Origin: DASYRM01 sp036004405
Lineage (GTDB): Bacteria; Acidobacteriota; Vicinamibacteria; Vicinamibacterales; UBA2999
Length of the DNA stretch: 40,031 nucleotides
Assembly (NCBI GenBank): GCA_036004405.1
Contig: DASYRM010000225.1
Location: 1 to 40,031, forward strand
Direction: 5' to 3'
Shown here piece after piece: positions 6,888 through 12,704 of the stretch. Within the stretch, counting starts at the first letter, position 1, and every line of letters begins with the position of its first letter. A model generated the notes under the pieces. The model saw only the letters and a program-made list of their open reading frames with translations. It was not told the DNA's origin and searched no databases. Position numbers and translations under genes: made by a program.

Positions 6888-7799
6888 ATGAAGAACACGC
6901 TGTCGTGGGTGGTCGTGGTGGCCCTCGTGGGCTCGGTATCGCTGTCGGCCCAGTGGCCGAAGTTCCAGGAGCGAGGCGTGCCGCGCGACGCCAAGGGACA
7001 GGTCCGCATCGACGCGCCGCCGCCCCGCGGCGCCGACGGCAAGCCCGATCTCTCCGGCGTATGGCTGCGGGCCGATCCCGAGCCGCTACCGTCCGAGCTG
7101 GCAGGGCTCTTCTCGCAGGCGAAGCGGGATCCGAGCGGCGATGTGGTCCAAGAGGTGTTCGCGAAGCCGTTTCCTCCCGATCCCAAGTCGCCGCCTCTCG
7201 CAGCGTTCTGGGACATCGCCACCAACGTTCCCGGCGGCCTGCCGCTGACGCCCTGGGCAGCCGGGGTGAAGAAGCAGCGGATGGCGACGGAGATGAAGGA
7301 CAACCCGGACGCCAACTGCATGCCGATGGGGATCACGCAGTTCCACATGCAGCCGCAGCCGCGCAAGATCATCCAGACCCCGAAGCTGATCGTGATCCTC
7401 TACGAGGCGAACTACGGCCAGCGGCTGATCTACATGGACGGACGTCAGCTACCGAAGCCGGGCGAGCCGCAGCCGTGGTGGTACGGCTACTCCGTGGGAC
7501 GCTGGGAGGGCGACACGCTCGTCGTGGAGACCAACAACCTGCGCGGCGCCGAAGAGGGTCCGTTCGACGGCTGGCTCGATGTGCGCGGCACGCCGTACAG
7601 CAACCAGGCGAAGTTCATCGAGCGCTTCCGCCGGCCGATGTTCGGCAAGCTCGAGATCGACGTCACGCTCGAGGATGCGAAAGCGCTCACGAAGCCGTTC
7701 ACGCTCCGTATCAACCAGCGCGTGGTGCCCGACGACGAGCCGATCGAATTCATCTGCAACGAGAACCAGCAGTTCCGCCAGCGCGTCAAGATCGGCTGA
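6888..7799 (+). CDS. Secreted protein of the GRWEGDTLVVET family
   Basis: This 303-residue exported protein has a signal peptide ending near VSLSAQ. The mature region has GKPDLSGVW, NCMPMGITQFHMQPQP, KLIVILYEANYGQRLIYMDG, the hallmark SVGRWEGDTLVVETNNLRG, then GTPYSNQAKFIERFRRP and a C-terminal FICNENQQFRQ. This architecture recurs in three other genes of this window and, from memory, in large families in Acidobacteria and Gemmatimonadetes, without known activity. ATG 6888 is preferred over the in-frame GTG at 6882 because GGAG (6876-6879) is correctly spaced for the ATG. It is transcribed divergently from the 3682-6810 operon and convergently with the gene at 7801, with one base between stop codons. 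Confidence 0.88.
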   Translation: MKNTLSWVVVVALVGSVSLSAQWPKFQERGVPRDAKGQVRIDAPPPRGADGKPDLSGVWLRADPEPLPSELAGLFSQAKRDPSGDVVQEVFAKPFPPDPKSPPLAAFWDIATNVPGGLPLTPWAAGVKKQRMATEMKDNPDANCMPMGITQFHMQPQPRKIIQTPKLIVILYEANYGQRLIYMDGRQLPKPGEPQPWWYGYSVGRWEGDTLVVETNNLRGAEEGPFDGWLDVRGTPYSNQAKFIERFRRPMFGKLEIDVTLEDAKALTKPFTLRINQRVVPDDEPIEFICNENQQFRQRVKIG

Positions 7800-7800
7800 A

Positions 7801-8196
7801 TCACTCGTGGGGGCCGCCTTCAGGCGGCCCATGGACCCGTGCGGCCACGAAGGCGAGGCCGGCGCAGACGGTTTCGAAGGCGAGCGCTCCGTACATGACC
7901 GGCTTGGCGACGCCGAGCGCGAGCAGGGCCACCGCGCGCGCCATGGCAAAGCCGGCCACGGCGCAACCGCTGGCCAGCAGCCCCAGCCGCACGCGCTCGG
8001 GGCGCGCCAGACATTTGAAGAGAAACATGGCGAAGCCGATCTCGAACCCGCCGTAGGTGGCGATGAAATCGACAGTGGCGGTGCTGGTCGGGAGCGCGAT
8101 GTCCACGAGCGCCGCCAGCCGGTGGGGAAACGCCGCGAAGGCGATCCCGAATGCTGCGAACAGCACGGCCGCCGCGCCGAGTACGAACCGCGGCAC
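7801..8196 (-). CDS. DUF4345-like four-helix membrane protein
   Basis: This 131-residue integral membrane protein has four hydrophobic segments (about 5-22, 45-62, 72-90 and 97-118). The layout, with FEIGFAMFLF after the first helix pair, resembles DUF4345. Function is unknown. The start is GTG at 8196, only three bases after the stop of the upstream secreted-protein gene, so the two are co-transcribed. The last residues (GPPEGGPHE) are encoded by a copy of the hairpin repeat at 7811-7830, so the original C-terminus has apparently been replaced or extended by the repeat. Confidence 0.75.
   Translation of the reverse strand: MPRFVLGAAAVLFAAFGIAFAAFPHRLAALVDIALPTSTATVDFIATYGGFEIGFAMFLFKCLARPERVRLGLLASGCAVAGFAMARAVALLALGVAKPVMYGALAFETVCAGLAFVAARVHGPPEGGPHE
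7811..7830. repeat. Hairpin repeat, copy A
   Basis: GGGCCGCCT-TC-AGGCGGCCC is a perfect 9-bp stem with a two-base loop. It lies inside the 3' end of the gene at 7801-8196 and beyond the stop of the convergent gene ending at 7799, where it may also limit read-through. Confidence 0.8.
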
Positions 8197-8199
8197 GGC

Positions 8200-9219
8200 C
8201 TACTTGGGGGCGAAGCGGTTGAACGGCACCGGCGCGTCCACGACCTGTCCCGCGGCCTCCTGCACGCGCGCCGCGCGCAGGATGTTGGGCAGGCCGTAGT
8301 TGCCCTCGTGGCAGGCGTATTCGTAGATGGGGCCTTGGAAGCGCCGCAGCGGCGCCTCACCGGACCACGACCGCTCCCAGACCGACGGGTCCTCGACGGT
8401 GAAGCGATAGTCGATCGTGTCGGGCCCGCTCATCCTGAACCGCTCGACGACGCGCATCGTCTCGCTGGCGAAGATGTCCTGGCGCGTGCTCTGCGGCGAT
8501 CCGCGGAAGTTGGTCTTGCCGGTGAAGTTCGTCGTCTCTACCACCAGCGTGTCGCCCTCCCACCGCCCGCGCGCGATGCCCGCCAGCTGCTGCACGGCCA
8601 GGCTGGGCACGCGGGGACCATCGAGTGGGATGAGCCGGACGTCGTGCATCATCTCGTGGCGCAGCACGACCAGGTCCGGCGACTGCAGGATCTGGAAGTT
8701 GGCGTTGTAGACCGGCGGCAGCATCGGCGGGCCCACGTTGCCCCACGCGATGCAGCGCTCGGCGAGCGTTCGCACCTGCGCGTTGTCGGCCGGGCCGACG
8801 CCTTTGCGCGCCTGCACGCGCGCCGCCTCGCGCTGCCGCGCCGCCGCGGTCAGCGGCGGCAGCTTGCCGTCGGGCGGGTCGTAGATGATCGACGTCCGCA
8901 TGTGGGCCTGCTTGGCGTAGCTCTCGGCCTGCCACAGGGCATCGTCGTAATGGATGTCGGTCTGCGACTGGCCGTTCAACCGATCGATGCGGCTCTTCAG
9001 GAACAGCTGCGCTTCTTCGGCCGTGTAGTAGTCCTTGCCCCTGGCCTCGTCGGGCCGCTCGAGCGGCACGTAGCTGTCGTTGGTCCAGTAGCCCTGCAGG
9101 TCGGGGCGGCCGTCGCTGGTGCGTGGCGGGTTCCACCGGCCGGTGCCCTGGCTGGCGATAGTGGCCGCCCCCAGGGTGACGAGCGCGGCGGCAAGCAGAG
9201 CCGAAGAGCGCAGACGCAT
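8200..9219 (-). CDS. Secreted protein of the GRWEGDTLVVET family
   Basis: This 339-residue exported protein begins MRLRSSALLAAALVTLGAAT, a signal peptide. The mature part has RTSDGRPDLQGYWTNDSYVP, RCIAWGNVGPPMLPPVYNAN, LVVLRHEMMHDVRLIPLDG, the hallmark ARGRWEGDTLVVETTNFTG, RGSPQSTRQ, VVERFRMSGPDTIDYRFTVED and a C-terminal YEYACHEGNYGLPNIL. The last phrase and the two cysteine sites are typical of this secreted family of unknown activity. A TAGAAT box lies 11 bases before the ATG and no Shine-Dalgarno sequence is seen, so the transcript may be leaderless. It is followed after three bases by the DUF4345-like gene. A longer upstream reading frame exists but overlaps the reductase gene and lacks a signal peptide. 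Confidence 0.88.
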   Translation of the reverse strand: MRLRSSALLAAALVTLGAATIASQGTGRWNPPRTSDGRPDLQGYWTNDSYVPLERPDEARGKDYYTAEEAQLFLKSRIDRLNGQSQTDIHYDDALWQAESYAKQAHMRTSIIYDPPDGKLPPLTAAARQREAARVQARKGVGPADNAQVRTLAERCIAWGNVGPPMLPPVYNANFQILQSPDLVVLRHEMMHDVRLIPLDGPRVPSLAVQQLAGIARGRWEGDTLVVETTNFTGKTNFRGSPQSTRQDIFASETMRVVERFRMSGPDTIDYRFTVEDPSVWERSWSGEAPLRRFQGPIYEYACHEGNYGLPNILRAARVQEAAGQVVDAPVPFNRFAPK

Positions 9220-9230
9220 TCTCAAGGCAG

Positions 9231-9236
9231 ATTCTA
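9231..9236 (-). promoter_or_regulatory. -10-like box close to start codon (9219)
   Basis: TAGAAT on the minus strand ends 11 bases before the ATG at 9219. It is the same hexamer and nearly the same spacing as at 6821-6826. Confidence 0.4.
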
Positions 9237-9297
9237 CTGTCGATCCCGCCCTGTCGATCCGACTCCGGTTCGTTCGACGTGTGTATAGGAGGGTGAG

Positions 9298-9876
9298 ATG
9301 CGGAAGCTGATTGTGTCGGAGTTCATGACGTTGGACGGGGTCATTCAGGCGCCCGGAGGCAAGGACGAGGATCGCGACGGCGGCTTCGAGCACGGCGGCT
9401 GGACCTGGCCGTACTGGCACGACGACATCGGCGCCGCCTTTGGCGCGATGATGCAGGACACCGACGCGTTCCTGCTCGGCCGGAAGACCTACGTGATTCA
9501 CGGCAACGCGTTCGAGCCGATGCCCGCCGGCGACCCCTTTGGCGACATGATGAACGCGCCGAAGAAGTATGTGGTCTCGCGGACGCTCGAGAAGCCGGTC
9601 TGGCGCAACACGACCATCATCCGGGACAACGTCGTGGACGAGGTGCGCGCGATCAAGGCGCAGCCCGGCAAGAACATCCTCACCGACGGCAGCAGCGAGC
9701 TGGTGCACGCGCTGATCGAGCACGATCTCGTGGACGAACTGCACCTGCTGGTCTACCCGCTCATGCTGGGCAGCGGCAAGCGGCTGTTCCCGAACGGCGT
9801 TCGTCGGGAATTCAAGCTGACGTCCACGACGCCGTATCCCTCAGGCGTTGTCGGCCTTCACTACGTGCGTTCGTAG
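9298..9876 (+). CDS. Dihydrofolate reductase-family protein (RibD C-terminal fold)
   Basis: This 192-residue cytoplasmic protein has the DHFR/RibD_C fold typical of the YyaP/YwjB group. It begins MRKLIVSEFMTLDGVIQAPG and contains DAFLLGRKTYV, KKYVVSRTLEKPVWRNT, NILTDGSSELVHALIEHDLVDE, and LLVYPLMLGSGKRLF. These proteins probably bind NADPH, but their substrate is usually unknown. A strong TAGGAGGG (9286-9293) precedes the ATG. The stop TAG (9874-9876) lies inside the first half of a 19-bp tandem duplication that leads into hairpin copy F. The VOC-family gene follows 50 bases downstream and is probably in the same transcript. Confidence 0.9.
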   Translation: MRKLIVSEFMTLDGVIQAPGGKDEDRDGGFEHGGWTWPYWHDDIGAAFGAMMQDTDAFLLGRKTYVIHGNAFEPMPAGDPFGDMMNAPKKYVVSRTLEKPVWRNTTIIRDNVVDEVRAIKAQPGKNILTDGSSELVHALIEHDLVDELHLLVYPLMLGSGKRLFPNGVRREFKLTSTTPYPSGVVGLHYVRS

Positions 9877-9925
9877 TTCCGGGTCTCGTTCGTAGTTGCG
9901 GGTCTTTAGACCCGCCTGGAGGATC
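9868..9925. repeat. Hairpin repeat copy F with tandem duplication and RBS
   Basis: A 19-base unit is present twice in tandem (9868-9886 and 9887-9905) with one mismatch. The second unit runs into the stem GCGGGTCT-TT-AGACCCGC (9898-9915). GGAGG (9918-9922) and four bases then lead to the ATG at 9927. Bases 9898-9925 are identical to 27227-27254, the copy before the glycerol facilitator gene. Confidence 0.85.
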
Positions 9926-9926
9926 C

Positions 9927-10409
9927 ATGAAGACTCAGAAGATTTACCCGCACCTGTGGTACGCAAAGGACGCTGACGGGGCCGCGCGCTTCTACGCCTC
10001 GATCTTCCCCGACTCGCGGGTCGAAGGCGTGTGGACGCTGCCCACCGATTCGCCGAGCGGACCGCCGGGATCGGTCAAGGTCGTCAACTTCGTGCTCTTC
10101 GGCCAGCGCTTTCAGGCGATGACCGCCGGGCCGCACCACGACTTCAACGACGCCATCTCGATGGTGGTCGAGTGCGAGAACCAGGCGGAGCTCGATCGCT
10201 ACTGGGACGCGCTGCTCCAGGGCGGCGGCAAGTCTCAGGCGTGCGGATGGTTGATCGACAAGTACGGCGTCCGCTGGCAGATCGTCCCCAAGCGGATGAA
10301 CGACTTCATTGCGGACACCGACCCCGCGCGCGGCAAGCGCGTGGCCGATGCGATGCTCAAGATGGTGAAGCTCGATGTCGCGACGCTCGAGCAGGCGTAT
10401 CGGGGATAG
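9927..10409 (+). CDS. VOC-superfamily PhnB-like protein
   Basis: This 160-residue protein of the PhnB / 3-demethylubiquinone methyltransferase-like group (PF06983) has the glyoxalase/VOC fold. Typical phrases are IYPHLWYAKDADGAARFYAS, FPDSRVEGVW, VVNFVLFGQRFQAMTAGPHH, ISMVVECENQAELDRYWDAL and ACGWLIDKYGVRWQIVPKRM. Members are generally uncharacterised small-molecule binding proteins. The name methyltransferase is historical and no SAM motif is visible. Its Shine-Dalgarno GGAGG is provided by hairpin repeat copy F immediately upstream. Confidence 0.9.
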   Translation: MKTQKIYPHLWYAKDADGAARFYASIFPDSRVEGVWTLPTDSPSGPPGSVKVVNFVLFGQRFQAMTAGPHHDFNDAISMVVECENQAELDRYWDALLQGGGKSQACGWLIDKYGVRWQIVPKRMNDFIADTDPARGKRVADAMLKMVKLDVATLEQAYRG

Positions 10410-10427
10410 CGGTTACGATTGGCGGCG

Positions 10428-10661
10428 ATGCTCCGACGGGTGCTCGCCGTCATCTCGCCGCGTTGGCGGCAGCCCACACCGTGCGAGGGGTGCGGCGACG
10501 CCTTCACCTGCGGCGCGTCGATCACGGGATGCTGGTGTTTGAAGATCAGTCTGTCGGCGGATGCCAGGGCAGCCCTTCGCGAGCGCTACTCGCGGTGTGT
10601 GTGCCGCGGGTGTCTCGAACGGGCGGCTGCAGGCCGCCAGGGGGACGCCGCGAAAGCGTGA
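10428..10661 (+). CDS. Cysteine-rich CWC-family small protein
   Basis: This 77-residue protein has eight cysteines in the arrangement of the Cys_rich_CWC family (PF14375): C19-x2-C22, C28, GCWC (35 and 37), CVC (57 and 59) and C62 in RGCLERA. It is probably a metal-binding (zinc-ribbon-like) protein of unknown role. ATG 10428 is chosen; an in-frame TTG at 10419 would add three residues. It starts 18 bases after the VOC gene. Its last 14 codons, beyond the domain, overlap the 3' end of the convergent gene ending at 10546, which implies recent extension of one or both genes. Confidence 0.72.
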   Translation: MLRRVLAVISPRWRQPTPCEGCGDAFTCGASITGCWCLKISLSADARAALRERYSRCVCRGCLERAAAGRQGDAAKA

Positions 10662-11208
10662 CCGACGCCAGGATCCCCTTGCGGCCCGGCGTGAGGATCG
10701 GTCGCAGGGTCACCTGTGCCGGCGTACCCCGCCTCCCATAGATGACCTGCTCGCTCGAGTGCATGGCATCGATCCCGGCCCCCGCGCCCGCACCGATGCC
10801 GCCGTACACGAGGGCGAGCATGGGGATCAGCGCGGTTCCGCTGCTGCCCTCGTACTCGCTGGCGATCGTGATGCCGCCCAGGACACCCAGGCCGGCTCCG
10901 ACGATGAACCCCCACTTCGCTCCGTTGGTGAGCGGATCCGGGCGCCGCCGCTGGATGGACGCGATGTCGGTCTCGAGAAAGGTCCGGCGGCCTCCACCGA
11001 CCCGTAGCGCCAGCGACGAGGACGACAGGTCCGCGACGGTGCCGCGCACTTCGCGGCCGGCGCCGTCGGTGACGAGGACGGCGTCGCCCGGCTTCAGGAG
11101 CACACGGAGCTGGTCGAACGAGCCGGCCAGTTCCTGGGCGCCGGCGGCCGTGGCGGTCAGGGCGAAAAGAAGGGCGAGCGCTACGACGCGGAAAGCAGAA
11201 GACGGCAT
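10546..11208 (-). CDS. Secreted hypothetical with glycine-zipper segment
   Basis: This 220-residue protein has a signal peptide (cleavage near AAGAQE). A short beta-rich region (KPGDAVLVTDGAGREVRGTV, then ADLSSSSLALRVGGGRR) is followed by a Gly/Ala-rich hydrophobic stretch of two helices (GFIVGAGLGVLGGITIASEY and ALVYGGIGAGAGAGIDAMH) and QVIYGRRG. This layout is frequent in exported proteins of Acidobacteria, without assigned function. The C-terminal tail after about residue 180 (RRPPGGLQPPVRDTRGTHTA) is low-complexity, overlaps the convergent CWC gene and includes an imperfect palindrome near 10621-10638. The native end may therefore lie earlier and the tail may be repeat-derived. Confidence 0.68.
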   Translation of the reverse strand: MPSSAFRVVALALLFALTATAAGAQELAGSFDQLRVLLKPGDAVLVTDGAGREVRGTVADLSSSSLALRVGGGRRTFLETDIASIQRRRPDPLTNGAKWGFIVGAGLGVLGGITIASEYEGSSGTALIPMLALVYGGIGAGAGAGIDAMHSSEQVIYGRRGTPAQVTLRPILTPGRKGILASVTLSRRPPGGLQPPVRDTRGTHTASSAREGLPWHPPTD

Positions 11209-11273
11209 GAACGCAGCCTACGGGCCGCGTCCATGCAAAGTCCTGACGGAGTGCTGAAGAATCCTGAAAACAG

Positions 11274-11332
11274 ACGGGCCGCCTGAAGGCGGCCCCTACG
11301 GATGGACGGGCCGCCTGAAGGCGGCCCCTACG
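11274..11332. repeat. Tandem pair of hairpin repeats (copies B1 and B2)
   Basis: A 27-base unit occurs at 11274-11300 and identically at 11306-11332. Each unit contains GGGCCGCCT-GA-AGGCGGCCC (9-bp stem, two-base loop) followed by CTACG. The pair fills most of the gap between the stop of the DUF1552 gene (11334) and the start of the gene at 11208. It is a plausible transcription barrier for the long operon ending at 11334. Confidence 0.85.
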
Positions 11333-11333
11333 A

Positions 11334-12656
11334 CTACAGGCTGATCTTGCCGGTGCTGTGACCGATCTGGCCCACTGCGGAGCCCGCCAGGTCTGCCATC
11401 GCGAGCAGAAGGTTGGCGGTGGGCTGCTTGTCCGGCACCACGATGTGGCGGTTGCCCTTCAACTTGCCGTTGGCGCCGCCCATCAGGAGCACCGGCGGGT
11501 TGTTGCGGTCGTGCGCGTTGCCGTTGCCCATGCCGCTGCCGAAGTAGAGCAGCGAGCGATCGAGCAGCGTGCCGTCGCCGTCTTTGGTGTCCTGCAGCTT
11601 GCCCACGAACTCGGCCAGCTTGCTGACGTGATAGGTCGTCAGCTTGACGTACTTGGCGATGCCTTCCGGCGTGTCGCCGTGGTGCGACACGGGGTGGTGC
11701 GGCTCGGGGATGCCGATGTGCGCGTAGCTGCGGCCGCTGCCTTCGTGCGCCACCATGAAGGTGAACACGCGCGAGATGTCGGCCTGGAAGGCCAGCAGCA
11801 TCAGGTCGTAGGTCACCGTGAGGTGGTCGTCGATGTTGTCGGGCAGGCCGAGCGGCGCCACCGCGCCCTCGGGCGTCGCCGCCGCGCGCGACTCCATGCG
11901 CGCGATCTGCTTCTCGACGTCCCGGATGTTGGTCATGTACTCGTCGAGGATGGCGTTGTCGGCCGGGCCCAGGCTGCGGCGCATGCGGCCGGCTTCCTCG
12001 GCCACCGAGTCGAGCAGGCTCTGCTTCCGGCGCATGTTCGCCGTGCGCGCGCGGGTCGAGCCGGCCTCTCCGAACATGCGTTCGAACGTCACGCGCGGGT
12101 TGACCGCCACCGGCAGCGGGCTCTTGTCGTCGCGCCAGGAGATGGCGTTGAAGAACACGCACGGGTAGCCGTCGCAGGCGCCGGCCGACGTGCCCATGTC
12201 CTCGGTGCCCACTTCGAGCGATCGCAGCGGCGTGTCGCCGGCAATCTCGTCGGCAATGAACTGGTCGATCGACTTCTTCGACTGGACGACGAACTTCGCC
12301 ATCTCGGTGACGGGGCCGGTGCCGTTGAGCCACGCGGCGCTGGCGCCCATGTGCACGCCGCCCATGTCGGGGTTGCCGTCGGGCGCCTTCATGCCGCTCA
12401 GGGTGACCAGGTGGCTGCGATACGCCTCGAGCGGCTGCATGACCGGCTTGAACTCGAACGCGCTCCCGGCCGCTTCGGGGTGCCACTGCTGCGGGTAGAT
12501 GCCGTTGGGAATGTAGATCGCCCCGAACCGCATCGGCCGGGCCGCTTGCGCCGACAACGCCGGAATCATGGCGTCGAAGAACGGCAGCGCCAGCATCGTG
12601 CCCATGGCCCCGCGGAGGAACGTCCGCCGCGGCAGGTGCTTCTTCGTGACAATCAT
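11334..12656 (-). CDS. DUF1552 protein, Tat-exported
   Basis: This 440-residue protein of the DUF1552 family starts with a Tat-type signal (KKHLPRRTFLRGAMGTMLAL). Family features are MRFGAIYIPNGIYPQQWHPE near the mature N-terminus, HLVTLSGMKAPDGNPDMGG, a middle helical segment, MVAHEGSGRSYAHIGIPEPH, LLYFGSGMGNGNAHDRNNPP and a C-terminal NLLLAMADLAG. The HHPVSHHGD cluster and other histidines may bind metal. The molecular activity is unknown, but the gene almost always follows a DUF1592 cytochrome-like gene, as here. GGGGAG precedes the ATG by seven bases. Hairpin copy C stands between this and the DUF1592 gene. Confidence 0.93.
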   Translation of the reverse strand: MIVTKKHLPRRTFLRGAMGTMLALPFFDAMIPALSAQAARPMRFGAIYIPNGIYPQQWHPEAAGSAFEFKPVMQPLEAYRSHLVTLSGMKAPDGNPDMGGVHMGASAAWLNGTGPVTEMAKFVVQSKKSIDQFIADEIAGDTPLRSLEVGTEDMGTSAGACDGYPCVFFNAISWRDDKSPLPVAVNPRVTFERMFGEAGSTRARTANMRRKQSLLDSVAEEAGRMRRSLGPADNAILDEYMTNIRDVEKQIARMESRAAATPEGAVAPLGLPDNIDDHLTVTYDLMLLAFQADISRVFTFMVAHEGSGRSYAHIGIPEPHHPVSHHGDTPEGIAKYVKLTTYHVSKLAEFVGKLQDTKDGDGTLLDRSLLYFGSGMGNGNAHDRNNPPVLLMGGANGKLKGNRHIVVPDKQPTANLLLAMADLAGSAVGQIGHSTGKISL

Positions 12657-12668
12657 CGGTCGCTCCCC

Positions 12669-12688
12669 GGCAGGTCCAAGGACCTGCC
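12669..12688. repeat. Hairpin repeat, copy C
   Basis: GGCAGGTCC-AA-GGACCTGCC is a perfect 9-bp stem with a two-base loop in the 48-bp gap between the DUF1592 and DUF1552 genes. It is followed by a CCCTACG flank similar to copies B1 and B2. Inside an operon it could lower expression of the second gene or stabilise upstream mRNA. Confidence 0.8.
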
Positions 12689-12704
12689 CCCTACGATTCT
12701 TGCT

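Noticed and set aside
9220..9744. Extension of the secreted-protein gene (8200-9219) up to 9744
   Set aside because: It is antisense to the DHFR-like gene. The signal peptide begins at 9219.
11274..11332. Short CRISPR array
   Set aside because: Only two identical units with a 5-base spacer, and each unit is a self-complementary hairpin. No cas gene is nearby.
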